Assembly (NCBI GenBank): GCA_028867395.1
Contig: JAGWGO010000111.1
Coordinates: 1 to 5,671, forward strand
Source: Nitrososphaerota archaeon
GTDB lineage: Archaea; Thermoproteota; Nitrososphaeria; Nitrososphaerales; Nitrosopumilaceae
Direction of reading: 5' to 3'
DNA: 5,671 nucleotides
The notes beneath the pieces were generated by a model. It did no database searches. It was not told where the DNA came from and saw nothing but the letters and a program-made list of their open reading frames with translations. This document shows, one piece after another, positions 1 through 5,012 of the stretch (positions within the stretch are counted from its first letter, which is position 1; each line of letters opens with the position of its first letter). Both the position numbers and the translations under genes were made by a program.

Positions 1-353
1 TGGCAATTCTTTTGATAATTGGATTTGGAGCGCACAATACAACAGAAGGATTTGGAATAGCAGGACCTCTCACGGGAGTATTGAAAAAACCGACTGTCCG
101 ATTTCTACTCTTGGCAGGTCTTGTGGGGGGCGGGCCGACATTTGTTGGAACGGTCTTGGGGAGCCTGATCTTCTCAAACGTAGCATACATTCTTTTTCTA
201 TCAATTGCCGGTGGTGCATTGATTTACGTTACAATGATGATGTATAATGCAGGAAGAAAGCAGACTACAAATGAGATTCTGATGATTGGCATCTTCGTTG
301 GAGTCTGCGCTGGGTTTGTCACTGATCTTATAGTGACATTGGGAGGCGCGTGA
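1..353 (+). CDS. ZIP-family metal permease, C-terminal part (5' truncated by window)
   Basis: The reading frame is open from the first full codon (base 3) to a TGA at 351-353, giving 116 codons of a multi-pass membrane protein whose start lies outside the window. It opens inside a helix ending in HNTTEG (bases 33-50), which matches the HNxPEG signature of ZIP transporter helix 4. Three or four further hydrophobic segments follow. ZIP proteins move divalent metals such as zinc, iron or manganese into the cytoplasm. The segment that should correspond to the helix 5 motif HExPxE instead reads GGGPTF (bases 126-143), so the usual second set of metal ligands is missing, and no acidic residue is seen in the next helix. 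It is either a divergent ZIP-like branch or a carrier with altered selectivity. The multicopper oxidase begins 4 bases after its stop, so the two are probably co-transcribed and act on the same metal at the cell surface (inference). Family fairly sure; substrate unknown. Confidence 0.8.
   Translation, partial: AILLIIGFGAHNTTEGFGIAGPLTGVLKKPTVRFLLLAGLVGGGPTFVGTVLGSLIFSNVAYILFLSIAGGALIYVTMMMYNAGRKQTTNEILMIGIFVGVCAGFVTDLIVTLGGA
342..346 (+). promoter_or_regulatory. Probable Shine-Dalgarno for the multicopper oxidase
   Basis: GGAGG lies inside the last codons of the permease gene, 11 bases before the ATG at 358. The spacing is slightly long. No promoter is visible in the 4-base gap, so this supports translation from a shared permease-oxidase transcript, unlike the leaderless genes elsewhere in the window. 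Confidence 0.4.
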
Positions 354-357
354 TTTT

Positions 358-1869
358 ATGGCATCTAAAATCTACATACTGTTTGGCATTATCATTGCGC
401 TTGCGTCGGCGCTTACCGGTATTGCTGTTTATACATTTACTGAAAACTTGCAACAACCGACAACAACAATCCAAACAGCAATACCTACCCAATTTCAAGG
501 TGTCACACGTACGTACTATATTGCTGCAGATGAGGTAAAGTGGAATTATGCTCCTACTGGTATGAATGTAATAACAGGCAAGCCTTTGGCTGATGATCCA
601 ATAACCGCGTTCTATACACAAACTTCGGGTGATCAGATAGGCAGCATATATCTCAAGTGCGTATATCAAGGATATACTGATGGTACTTTTACCGCTCTTG
701 AGCCAAAACCAAAATGGCTCGGTATACTGGGGCCGGTTATCCATGCAGAAGTGGGAGACACAATCAAAATAATATTCAAGAACAATTGCCGTATTCCTGT
801 CAGCATGCATCCCCATGGAGTCTTGTATGACAAGGCCTCAGAGGGTGCACCATACGATGACGGAGTGCCAGATTCTGAAAAAGGAGGTGAGGAGGTGCAG
901 CCGGGTGGAAACTTTACGTATGTCTGGCATGTTCCAGAGAGGGCAGGCCCTGGTCCTGATGACCCAAGCTCTATACTGTGGATGTACCACTCGCATGTAA
1001 ATGAGGTAACCGACACTAGTGCAGGACTAGTCGGACCGATTATAATAACACGACATGGAGAAGCAAATCCTGATGGCACTCCAAAAGACGTAGACAAGGA
1101 GTTTGTTGCACTATATACAATATTTAATGAAACCCGTAGTCCATACTTTGAATATAATCTCAATACATTTGCAGGAGAGAATATGTCACAGGTAAACTGG
1201 AGTGACCCGAACTTTTGGGAAAGCAACTTAAAGTACTCCATTAATGGCTATATCTTTGGAAATCTGCCTGGATTGGACATGAAACAAAACACGCATGTGC
1301 GTTGGTACATAGCTGGCATGGGCGGTGAGAGTGATCTTCATGTACCCCATTGGCATGGAAACACGTTGTTGATGAACGGTGCAAGGACGGACATGGTCGA
1401 ACTCCTTCCCATGAGCATGAAGACACTTGACATGTATCCTGACAACGTTGGCACCTGGCTATTTCATTGTCATGTAAATGATCACATCATAGGCGGAATG
1501 CTGGCACTGTACACTGTAGAGCCAAACAACGGAACACAAGGCAGTGATCCTCCGAGTACAGGAAACCTCAAGATAGGGTTATCAACTTCGCCAAATCCAA
1601 ATACTGGACAACCCACTCAACTTAAGATTGATTTCTTGGACAGCCAGGCCAATTCACTTCAGGAACATATCGATTACAAGGTTACAATCATGAAAGGAAC
1701 AACCCAAGTATTCGATACCTCATTCTTACATACTTCGGCGGGCTCTGTTACAATACCTTACCAATTTCAAGATCCTGGAACTTACCATGTGATAGTTGAG
1801 GTTGACGGCGTCTGGTTCATGCCAACCTCGCAGACAGCTGACTTTACCATAAATGTTGGAAGTTCGTGA
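358..1869 (+). CDS. Membrane-anchored two-domain multicopper oxidase, ceruloplasmin/laccase-like
   Basis: This 503-residue protein has an N-terminal hydrophobic segment (about residues 5-29, signal or anchor), so it should act outside the membrane. All four laccase motifs are present: HPHG at 151-154, HSH at 211-213, HVPHWH at 328-333 and HCHxxxHxxxxM at 370-381. Together they supply ligands for a trinuclear copper centre and, through C371, a type 1 copper. Domain 1 (about 45-235) has HSH where a type 1 site would need HCH, so only domain 2 (about 240-390) holds blue copper, the arrangement called type B. Stretches such as ERAGPGPDDP and WLGILGP resemble ceruloplasmin and hephaestin. Family members couple oxidation of a metal or small organic/nitrogen substrate to O2 reduction. 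A beta-rich Ig-like extension (about 403-503) follows the catalytic core and lacks a C-terminal membrane helix. C101 and C144 could form a disulfide. It lacks the layout of copper nitrite reductase NirK as I know it. The ZIP neighbour favours a metal substrate (inference). Confidence 0.93.
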   Translation: MASKIYILFGIIIALASALTGIAVYTFTENLQQPTTTIQTAIPTQFQGVTRTYYIAADEVKWNYAPTGMNVITGKPLADDPITAFYTQTSGDQIGSIYLKCVYQGYTDGTFTALEPKPKWLGILGPVIHAEVGDTIKIIFKNNCRIPVSMHPHGVLYDKASEGAPYDDGVPDSEKGGEEVQPGGNFTYVWHVPERAGPGPDDPSSILWMYHSHVNEVTDTSAGLVGPIIITRHGEANPDGTPKDVDKEFVALYTIFNETRSPYFEYNLNTFAGENMSQVNWSDPNFWESNLKYSINGYIFGNLPGLDMKQNTHVRWYIAGMGGESDLHVPHWHGNTLLMNGARTDMVELLPMSMKTLDMYPDNVGTWLFHCHVNDHIIGGMLALYTVEPNNGTQGSDPPSTGNLKIGLSTSPNPNTGQPTQLKIDFLDSQANSLQEHIDYKVTIMKGTTQVFDTSFLHTSAGSVTIPYQFQDPGTYHVIVEVDGVWFMPTSQTADFTINVGSS

Positions 1870-1879
1870 AAATTTCAAT

Positions 1880-1910
1880 TTTCTACACGTGCAAGCGAAA
1901 TTTGTAGAAA
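1880..1910 (+). terminator. Weak hairpin after the multicopper oxidase gene
   Basis: TTTCTACA at 1880-1887 pairs with TGTAGAAA at 1903-1910, an 8-bp stem with a 15-base loop, starting 10 bases after the stop codon. No strong T tract follows. It may mark the transcript end or be chance in AT-rich DNA. Confidence 0.25.
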
Positions 1911-2040
1911 TAAATCTGCAATAAAAGAAGTGTAAAATGATAACATAAACCCACTTGTGGTTACTAAGAATTATACCACTAACACTTTTGTATTGTAACT
2001 AATGTTGTACTATTTTCTTCTATTAAATTAGAACCTTGAT

Positions 2041-2080
2041 TATCATATTTGAAAATAATCATATGATAGTATATGATACC
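2041..2080 (+). repeat. Repeated ATATGATA half-sites, possible operator with TATA element
   Basis: ATATGATA occurs at 2061-2068 and again at 2071-2078, one helical turn apart, and its reverse complement TATCATAT is at 2041-2048. An exact 10-base palindrome, ATCATATGAT, lies at 2058-2067. The second copy overlaps a TATATGAT element about 24 bases upstream of the TTG at 2097, so the cluster could combine a weak TATA box with a regulator site. Low-complexity AT-rich sequence makes this uncertain. Confidence 0.35.
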
Positions 2081-2096
2081 TTGACGAAGATGAATC

Positions 2097-2276
2097 TTGA
2101 GACAGCAAACCACACCGGTCATCGAGGCACGCATCTCACTTTTGATTCTGTTCCTCTTCTTAGTGCTTGCAGTTGCTTTTCTCGCACTTGTCAATGTGCA
2201 AACCATCACTCCTTTACCAAATGAAAAAATCACAGTTGCATTTTTTGTAAGCAAGTTGTTTTTAACATTGGGATAG
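2097..2276 (+). CDS. Small single-helix membrane protein, unknown function
   Basis: A 59-codon frame runs from TTG at 2097 to TAG at 2274-2276. The in-frame stop TGA at 2091-2093 makes this TTG the only reasonable start. The product has a short polar N-terminus (RQQTTPVIEARIS), then an unbroken hydrophobic stretch at about residues 13-34 built of Leu, Phe, Val and Ala. A turn (PLPNEK) and a short amphipathic or second hydrophobic tail follow. A TATA-like element about 24 bases upstream fits leaderless transcription, and a run of six T (2280-2285) right after the stop could end the transcript. The polar start, clean helix and charged turn look more protein-like than the overlapping frames on either strand. 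I do not recognise a family. The neighbours are the multicopper oxidase upstream and a small Cys-rich peptide downstream. It could still be a chance frame. Confidence 0.42.
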   Translation: MRQQTTPVIEARISLLILFLFLVLAVAFLALVNVQTITPLPNEKITVAFFVSKLFLTLG

Positions 2277-2279
2277 CCA

Positions 2280-2285
2280 TTTTTT
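2280..2285 (+). terminator. T-run terminator candidate
   Basis: Six consecutive T, 3 bases after the stop of the small membrane protein. Archaeal RNA polymerase can terminate at such oligo-T tracts without a hairpin. It is short, so support is modest. Confidence 0.3.
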
Positions 2286-2315
2286 AAAAGTTAACCAGTG
2301 AAACTTGTAAAACGT

Positions 2316-2323
2316 CTTTTATT
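2316..2323 (+). promoter_or_regulatory. TATA-like element for the small zinc-ribbon-like gene
   Basis: CTTTTATT is centred about 23 bases before the ATG at 2343, close to the 24-28 base spacing of the better promoters in this window, and no Shine-Dalgarno sits before that ATG. It is a moderate match. Confidence 0.35.
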
Positions 2324-2342
2324 CACGAATGTCCTTCTTATA

Positions 2343-2453
2343 ATGTTGAAATTTAAGAAATGTCCCTGCAAATGTGGGTGCTTAAGGCAGATAACTAATC
2401 AATATTATGAAATATGTATTTTCTGTATTCTTGGAATGCATTTGAGAACCTAA
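2343..2453 (+). CDS. 36-residue Cys-rich zinc-ribbon-like peptide
   Basis: The frame goes from ATG at 2343 to TAA at 2451-2453. The product has six cysteines and one late histidine in an ordered pattern: C7-P-C9-K-C11-G-C13, a spacer containing YYE, then C25-xx-C28 and H33. A CxCxC knuckle followed by CxxC and a nearby His is what small zinc-ribbon or metal-binding peptides look like, and tiny proteins of this kind are frequent in Nitrososphaeria (recollection, not searched). It has no helix-turn-helix or membrane segment. An in-frame GTG at 2298 would extend it to 51 residues with a hydrophobic N-terminal arm, but the ATG fits the TATA-like element at 2316-2323 better. The dense, patterned Cys content argues against chance. 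A role in metal binding or as a small regulator is inference only. Confidence 0.6.
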   Translation: MLKFKKCPCKCGCLRQITNQYYEICIFCILGMHLRT

Positions 2454-2604
2454 CAAATTATTAACCATAATCTAGAGAAACAACTGCCGAAGGTTCCCTT
2501 CTAATACGTATATTACCAAAATGTTAAATTGTCTGAAGATTGTCTTTGTAAACAATGACTATTACAATAAGGTTCACGCCTAAAATTAGCTGGAGCGGCT
2601 CGTC
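2454..2604 (+). other. Intergenic region upstream of the first stress-protein gene
   Basis: No gene is seen here. It contains the direct repeat ATTGTCT at 2528-2534 and 2539-2545 (11-base period), followed by an inverted ACAAT at 2552-2556, which could be a regulator site. TAAAATTA at 2581-2588 is the nearest TATA-like element but is only about 20 bases from the TTG start at 2605. GGAG at 2592-2595 could serve as a Shine-Dalgarno instead. Confidence 0.3.
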
Positions 2605-3030
2605 TTGCCACTCATAAGAACCATTCTTGTACCAATTGATGGTTCCAAAAATTCTATAAGAGGTCTAGTGGAAGCTATTCATATAGCACGGCTTTTTAGG
2701 GCAAAGGTAACTGTACTGCATGTCATACCAGGCATTCCTTCAATTCCAATAACAGACACAATGTCTGAATATAGACAAAATATGAAAAAACAGGCAAGGG
2801 AGTTTTTTCTGGAGGCAAGAAAGACTGCCCTAAAATACAAGACAAGTCTTACTGAAAAGGTAATTTTTGGGATTCCGCAGGAAGAGATTGCAGACTATGC
2901 AAACCATAAAAAATATGATTTGATAGTCTTGGGTGCAAGAGGTTTGAGCTCAATCAAGCAAATCTTTCTTGGGAGTGTGTCAAATGCAACTATTCACAAA
3001 TCTAAGGTACCAGTTCTCATAGTGAAATAG
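2605..3030 (+). CDS. Universal stress protein (UspA family), ATP-binding type
   Basis: This 141-residue single-domain protein has the full UspA length and fold pattern. It opens with the first strand and acidic loop ILVPIDGS (residues 7-14), followed by a helix and the second strand VTVLHVIP. It closes with the nucleotide loop G110-xx-G113-x9-G123-S124 and the last strand VPVLIVK. This G-2x-G-9x-G-S/T signature marks the ATP-binding subgroup, which works as cytoplasmic dimers in stress or energy signalling. The start is TTG. The frame has a TAG at 2587-2589 and no ATG or GTG after it, and this start puts the first strand at its usual position. A second member lies about 250 bases downstream in the same direction, but with its own promoter, so they are probably not one operon. 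What stress it answers to cannot be read from the sequence. Confidence 0.93.
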   Translation: MPLIRTILVPIDGSKNSIRGLVEAIHIARLFRAKVTVLHVIPGIPSIPITDTMSEYRQNMKKQAREFFLEARKTALKYKTSLTEKVIFGIPQEEIADYANHKKYDLIVLGARGLSSIKQIFLGSVSNATIHKSKVPVLIVK

Positions 3031-3098
3031 ACATACATCTTGGCATAGTCATTAAATCAGATCATAACAATGAGTTGAAAACAATCTAATCTCAAAAC

Positions 3099-3234
3099 TG
3101 ATAATCTGCCTAGGATTCTAAATCAAGATGATGTTTATGAAAAATGAATGCTCAGTCTCTCAAAGCAACAGCATCAATAAATCATGTTCATAAACGGCAA
3201 TATCATCAAAGCCTGATTTAGTTTGTAATTATCA
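3099..3234. repeat. Long interrupted inverted repeat between the two stress-protein genes
   Basis: Four collinear pairing blocks fold this segment back on itself: 3099-3105 with 3228-3234 (7 bp), 3118-3125 with 3214-3221 (8 bp), 3127-3132 with 3202-3207 (6 bp) and 3133-3141 with 3187-3195 (9 bp). They are separated by small internal loops or bulges and close on a 45-base central loop. That is 30 paired bases, all in the right order. It could be a structured RNA (a small RNA, or the 3' UTR of the first stress gene), a decayed miniature inverted-repeat element, or a protein-binding region. No coding frame is evident here. A second weak pair, AACAGCAT (3167-3174) with ATGCTGTT (3273-3280), links the loop to the start region of the second gene. 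Confidence 0.45.
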
Positions 3235-3255
3235 AATATGATATTCTCAATAAGA

Positions 3256-3264
3256 TTATTTAAT
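3256..3264 (+). promoter_or_regulatory. TATA box of the second stress-protein gene
   Basis: TTATTTAAT is centred 27 bases before the ATG at 3287. This spacing gives a leaderless mRNA starting at that ATG and is the main reason for preferring it over the in-frame TTG codons at 3281 and 3284. Confidence 0.6.
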
Positions 3265-3286
3265 CTGAAATCATGCTGTTTTGTTG

Positions 3287-3733
3287 ATGCAAGAAATTGG
3301 AAAGTTATCCAAAATACTTGTTGCAATAGATGGTTCTGAACCATCAATGAAGGCTGCCGATTTTGCCATCTCAGAAGCGAAAAGAAACAATGCAAAACTG
3401 ATTGCCTTGAATGTTATCTGTCTTCCAACCTGTTCTTCTGATTATGTCTTCTTACCATATGCTGAAATGGTGGATGCCGGTAAGCAAGAAGCAGAAAAAT
3501 GGTTTGAAATAATCAGGCATAAAGCACAACAAAGTAATGTCGAGGTAAATACAGATGTTGTTACCGAGTCACGATCAGCTACAGCAGGCATAGTTGACTA
3601 TGCTGAAAAAGAAAAAGTAGACATGATCATAGTTGGAACAACAGGAAGGTCTGCAATCAAGAGAGTTTTGCTAGGAAATGTTGCTTCTGGTGTTGTTACC
3701 TATGCCACATGTCCAGTCATGGTAATAAGATAG
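3287..3733 (+). CDS. Universal stress protein (UspA family), variant nucleotide loop
   Basis: This is a 148-residue single UspA domain. The first strand and acidic loop are KILVAIDGS (residues 9-17). The nucleotide loop near the C-terminus reads G117-TT-G120-x9-G130-N131, followed by VASGVVTYATCPVMVIR. The glycine frame of the ATP-binding motif is intact, but the usual Ser/Thr after the last glycine is Asn, so nucleotide binding is likely but may be altered. Compared with the upstream paralogue it has an extra Cys-containing loop in the first third (CLPTC) and a Cys before the last strand. ATG at 3287 is chosen because a TATA box sits 27 bases upstream; two in-frame TTG codons directly before it are the alternatives. 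The gene ends 49 bases from the convergent small Cys/His-rich gene. The two stress proteins look like separate transcription units with different inputs (inference). Confidence 0.92.
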   Translation: MQEIGKLSKILVAIDGSEPSMKAADFAISEAKRNNAKLIALNVICLPTCSSDYVFLPYAEMVDAGKQEAEKWFEIIRHKAQQSNVEVNTDVVTESRSATAGIVDYAEKEKVDMIIVGTTGRSAIKRVLLGNVASGVVTYATCPVMVIR

Positions 3734-3767
3734 AAATATTGTACTCTCTGGCTTGATTATCAATCTT

Positions 3768-3782
3768 TTCCCTTCTTGGGAA
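3768..3782. terminator. Short hairpin between convergent genes
   Basis: TTCCC (3768-3772) and GGGAA (3778-3782) form a 5-bp stem with a 5-base loop in the 49-base gap between the convergent stress-protein gene and the small minus-strand gene. A pyrimidine-rich stretch precedes it on the + strand. It could help end transcripts from both sides. Weak evidence. Confidence 0.25.
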
Positions 3783-3935
3783 TTATCTTCCATGTATTTT
3801 ATGCCTAGTCTTATCCTCGTGAATGCATTCATCGCCTACGTGCTTGTGCAATTTTTTGTTATGTTCTTCAAACTGTTCTGGTGAACAGCTGCAAACACCT
3901 TCGATGCAGGTGCACTCACTTTCCTTTTCATCCAT
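3783..3935 (-). CDS. 50-residue Cys/His-rich acidic peptide, putative metal binder
   Basis: On the minus strand the frame starts with ATG (complement of 3933-3935) and stops with TAA (complement of 3783-3785). The 50-residue product has five cysteines in CxC pairs (C8/C10, C15/C17) plus C37, and six histidines (25, 30, 32, 39, 45, 48). Its N-terminal half is acidic and contains SPEQFEEHNKKLHKH. There is no hydrophobic core or membrane segment. The paired CxC motifs and dense His suggest metal binding, zinc or copper, perhaps a small buffer or finger-like protein. A perfect archaeal TATA box, TTTAAATA (complement of 3957-3964), is centred 25-26 bases upstream of the A of the start codon, so the mRNA would be leaderless. 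The promoter, composition and clean stop make this a confident small gene despite its size. It is convergent with a stress protein and divergent from the ParB-like gene. I recognise no named family. Confidence 0.75.
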   Translation of the reverse strand: MDEKESECTCIEGVCSCSPEQFEEHNKKLHKHVGDECIHEDKTRHKIHGR

Positions 3936-3956
3936 GATAATAGGTAGCGAAAATTC

Positions 3957-3964
3957 TATTTAAA
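3957..3964 (-). promoter_or_regulatory. TATA box of the minus-strand Cys/His-rich peptide gene
   Basis: Read on the minus strand this is TTTAAATA, an ideal archaeal TATA box, centred about 26 bases before the ATG at 3935. It implies transcription starting at or next to the start codon. Confidence 0.7.
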
Positions 3965-3996
3965 CGAGGCTTGGGCATAATTCTTGTCAAAAATAA

Positions 3997-4014
3997 ATGC
4001 TAGTTGCCTAGCAT
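3997..4014. promoter_or_regulatory. 18-base palindrome in the divergent intergenic region
   Basis: ATGCTAG, a 4-base centre TTGC, then CTAGCAT form a perfect 7-bp inverted repeat between the divergent promoters of the Cys/His-rich peptide and the ParB-like gene. Its position upstream of both fits an operator, or a binding site for the ParB-like protein itself. As RNA it would be a small hairpin. It is not followed by a T tract, so a terminator is unlikely. Confidence 0.4.
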
Positions 4015-4077
4015 CTGCTTGATACATCTCGGATTCCCTACATTCAATATGTCCTATTTTCTTGCTTAGTCTAACTA

Positions 4078-4124
4078 AACCAACCCATTCCTTTTAAAAA
4101 AATCAACCCGTGGTATGGTTGGTT
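4078..4124. promoter_or_regulatory. Inverted repeat bracketing the promoter and start of the ParB-like gene
   Basis: AACCAACC at 4078-4085 is exactly inverted as GGTTGGTT at 4117-4124, with 31 bases between. The left arm lies just upstream of the TATA box and the right arm overlaps the TTG start codon (4123-4125). Half-sites placed on both sides of a promoter are typical of repressor loops or autoregulation. The 31-base gap is close to three helical turns, putting both arms on the same face (inference). Confidence 0.35.
4091..4100 (+). promoter_or_regulatory. TATA box of the ParB-like gene
   Basis: CTTTTAAAAA is centred about 27 bases before the TTG at 4123. No in-frame ATG or GTG exists between the upstream stop at 4072 and this TTG, so promoter spacing and frame agree on a leaderless TTG start. 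Confidence 0.6.
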
Positions 4125-4935
4125 GGCAAAAAGATACCGTCATCCAATTGCATACAGGTTACGTGAAATTCCGATAAGACAGATCAAAATATGGAGTGAC
4201 GCACAAGCCAGAAAGCTGGATAAAAGCGGAATTGCAGATCTTGCAAAATCAATCAAGAGTGAGGGACTCCAAAACCCTCCAATGGTACAAAAGAACGGCA
4301 AAAACTCGTACCTCTTGATGTCGGGGCAGAGGAGGCTTGCAGCCCTCAAAAGACTCAGGTCAAAAAAGATTCCAGTTCTGGTATTAACAAGAAAGACAGA
4401 GTATGAACTCCAAGATGCAAAGGCAGCTTCTGTAATTGAGAACATACACAGAAAGAACATGAATGTAAAGGACATGGCAGCTGCATGCAGTTTTCTTGCA
4501 GAAAAGATGGGCAAGTCAAAGGCTGCTCAATCATTAGGCATGTCAATGTCAACATTCAAGAAGTATCATGGGTTTGCAGGAGTGCCAGAAAAACTAAAAG
4601 ACTTGGTGCCAAAAAAGATCTCACGAGACCAGGCCACAAAACTGTACCTGATCGTACCGGATATTTCAAAGGCTTTGAAGATTGCTCATAGAATTTCAGG
4701 ACTAGACATACCCGCAAGAAAGAGATACCTTGAGGCGTTATGGTACCATCCCAACGCATCACCCAAAACTCTGATGAAAAAGATCAGATCACTTTCCATA
4801 CAACAAAACATTTCATTGAAGCTTTCAAAGGGAAAGAGTCGTGGACTTGGTACACAATCTAGGCGTCAGGGACTAGAGCCGCAAGAACTGGCAAACAAGA
4901 TTGTCTCTGACTGGCTGAAGAAAAGAGGGTACTAG
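4123..4935 (+). CDS. Orphan ParB-like DNA-binding protein (ParB/RepB/Spo0J family)
   Basis: A 270-residue basic protein. Residues 11-95 form a ParB N-terminal (Srx-fold) domain, with box 1 at 40-55 (LAKSIKSEGLQNPPMV) and box 2 at 67-74 (SGQRRLAA). Box 3, ENIHRKNMN at 106-114, follows and matches the family's ENxxRxxLN. Residues about 116-155 make the KorB-type helix-turn-helix (KSKAAQSLGMSMSTFKKY). The C-terminal third is Lys/Arg-rich and resembles no dimerisation domain I know. In bacterial ParB, box 2 is usually GERR and takes part in CTP binding and clamp closure; here it is GQRR, so the switch may be changed or lost. No ParA ATPase gene is visible on either side, so it may be a nucleoid or transcription factor rather than a segregation protein. 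The start is TTG, supported by a TATA box 27 bases upstream. An inverted repeat around that promoter suggests autoregulation (inference). Confidence 0.88.
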   Translation: MAKRYRHPIAYRLREIPIRQIKIWSDAQARKLDKSGIADLAKSIKSEGLQNPPMVQKNGKNSYLLMSGQRRLAALKRLRSKKIPVLVLTRKTEYELQDAKAASVIENIHRKNMNVKDMAAACSFLAEKMGKSKAAQSLGMSMSTFKKYHGFAGVPEKLKDLVPKKISRDQATKLYLIVPDISKALKIAHRISGLDIPARKRYLEALWYHPNASPKTLMKKIRSLSIQQNISLKLSKGKSRGLGTQSRRQGLEPQELANKIVSDWLKKRGY

Positions 4936-4981
4936 AACTATTCTGTCCTCGACTTCCATGAGAAGAAAGTGGAGTGAAATC

Positions 4982-4990
4982 TTTTTAATA
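4982..4990 (+). promoter_or_regulatory. TATA box of the 51-residue zinc-finger-like gene
   Basis: TTTTTAATA is centred 27 bases before the TTG at 5013, the same spacing seen for other leaderless genes here. It gives the small gene its own promoter, independent of the ParB-like gene that ends about 50 bases earlier. Confidence 0.55.
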
Positions 4991-5012
4991 ATCGATGTAA
5001 TCAATTAGTTTG

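Noticed and set aside
328..1241. Long minus-strand frames across the multicopper oxidase gene
   Set aside because: They lie opposite a gene whose copper motifs are unmistakable and have Cys/Ser-rich composition typical of antisense shadows.
358..1869. Identification as copper nitrite reductase NirK
   Set aside because: The four laccase-type motifs with a complete trinuclear centre and HCHxxxHxxxxM indicate an O2-reducing multicopper oxidase rather than NirK.
2036..2224. 62-codon plus-strand frame with several His and Cys
   Set aside because: It overlaps the hydrophobic peptide frame, the Cys/His are not in spaced motifs, and its composition looks like a frame-shifted readout of that gene.
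1979..2254. 91-codon minus-strand frame in the gap after the oxidase gene
   Set aside because: It starts with TTG, shows no domain pattern, and overlaps the better plus-strand membrane peptide frame.
1870..2604. Search for tRNA, CRISPR or insertion sequence in the gaps
   Set aside because: No cloverleaf with a T-arm GTTCRA-type motif, no regularly spaced repeats, and no transposase fragment or paired terminal repeats with target duplication were found here or in the other gaps.
4140..4762. Minus-strand frames opposite the ParB-like gene
   Set aside because: The plus-strand gene has clear ParB boxes; the minus frames lack promoters and recognisable motifs.
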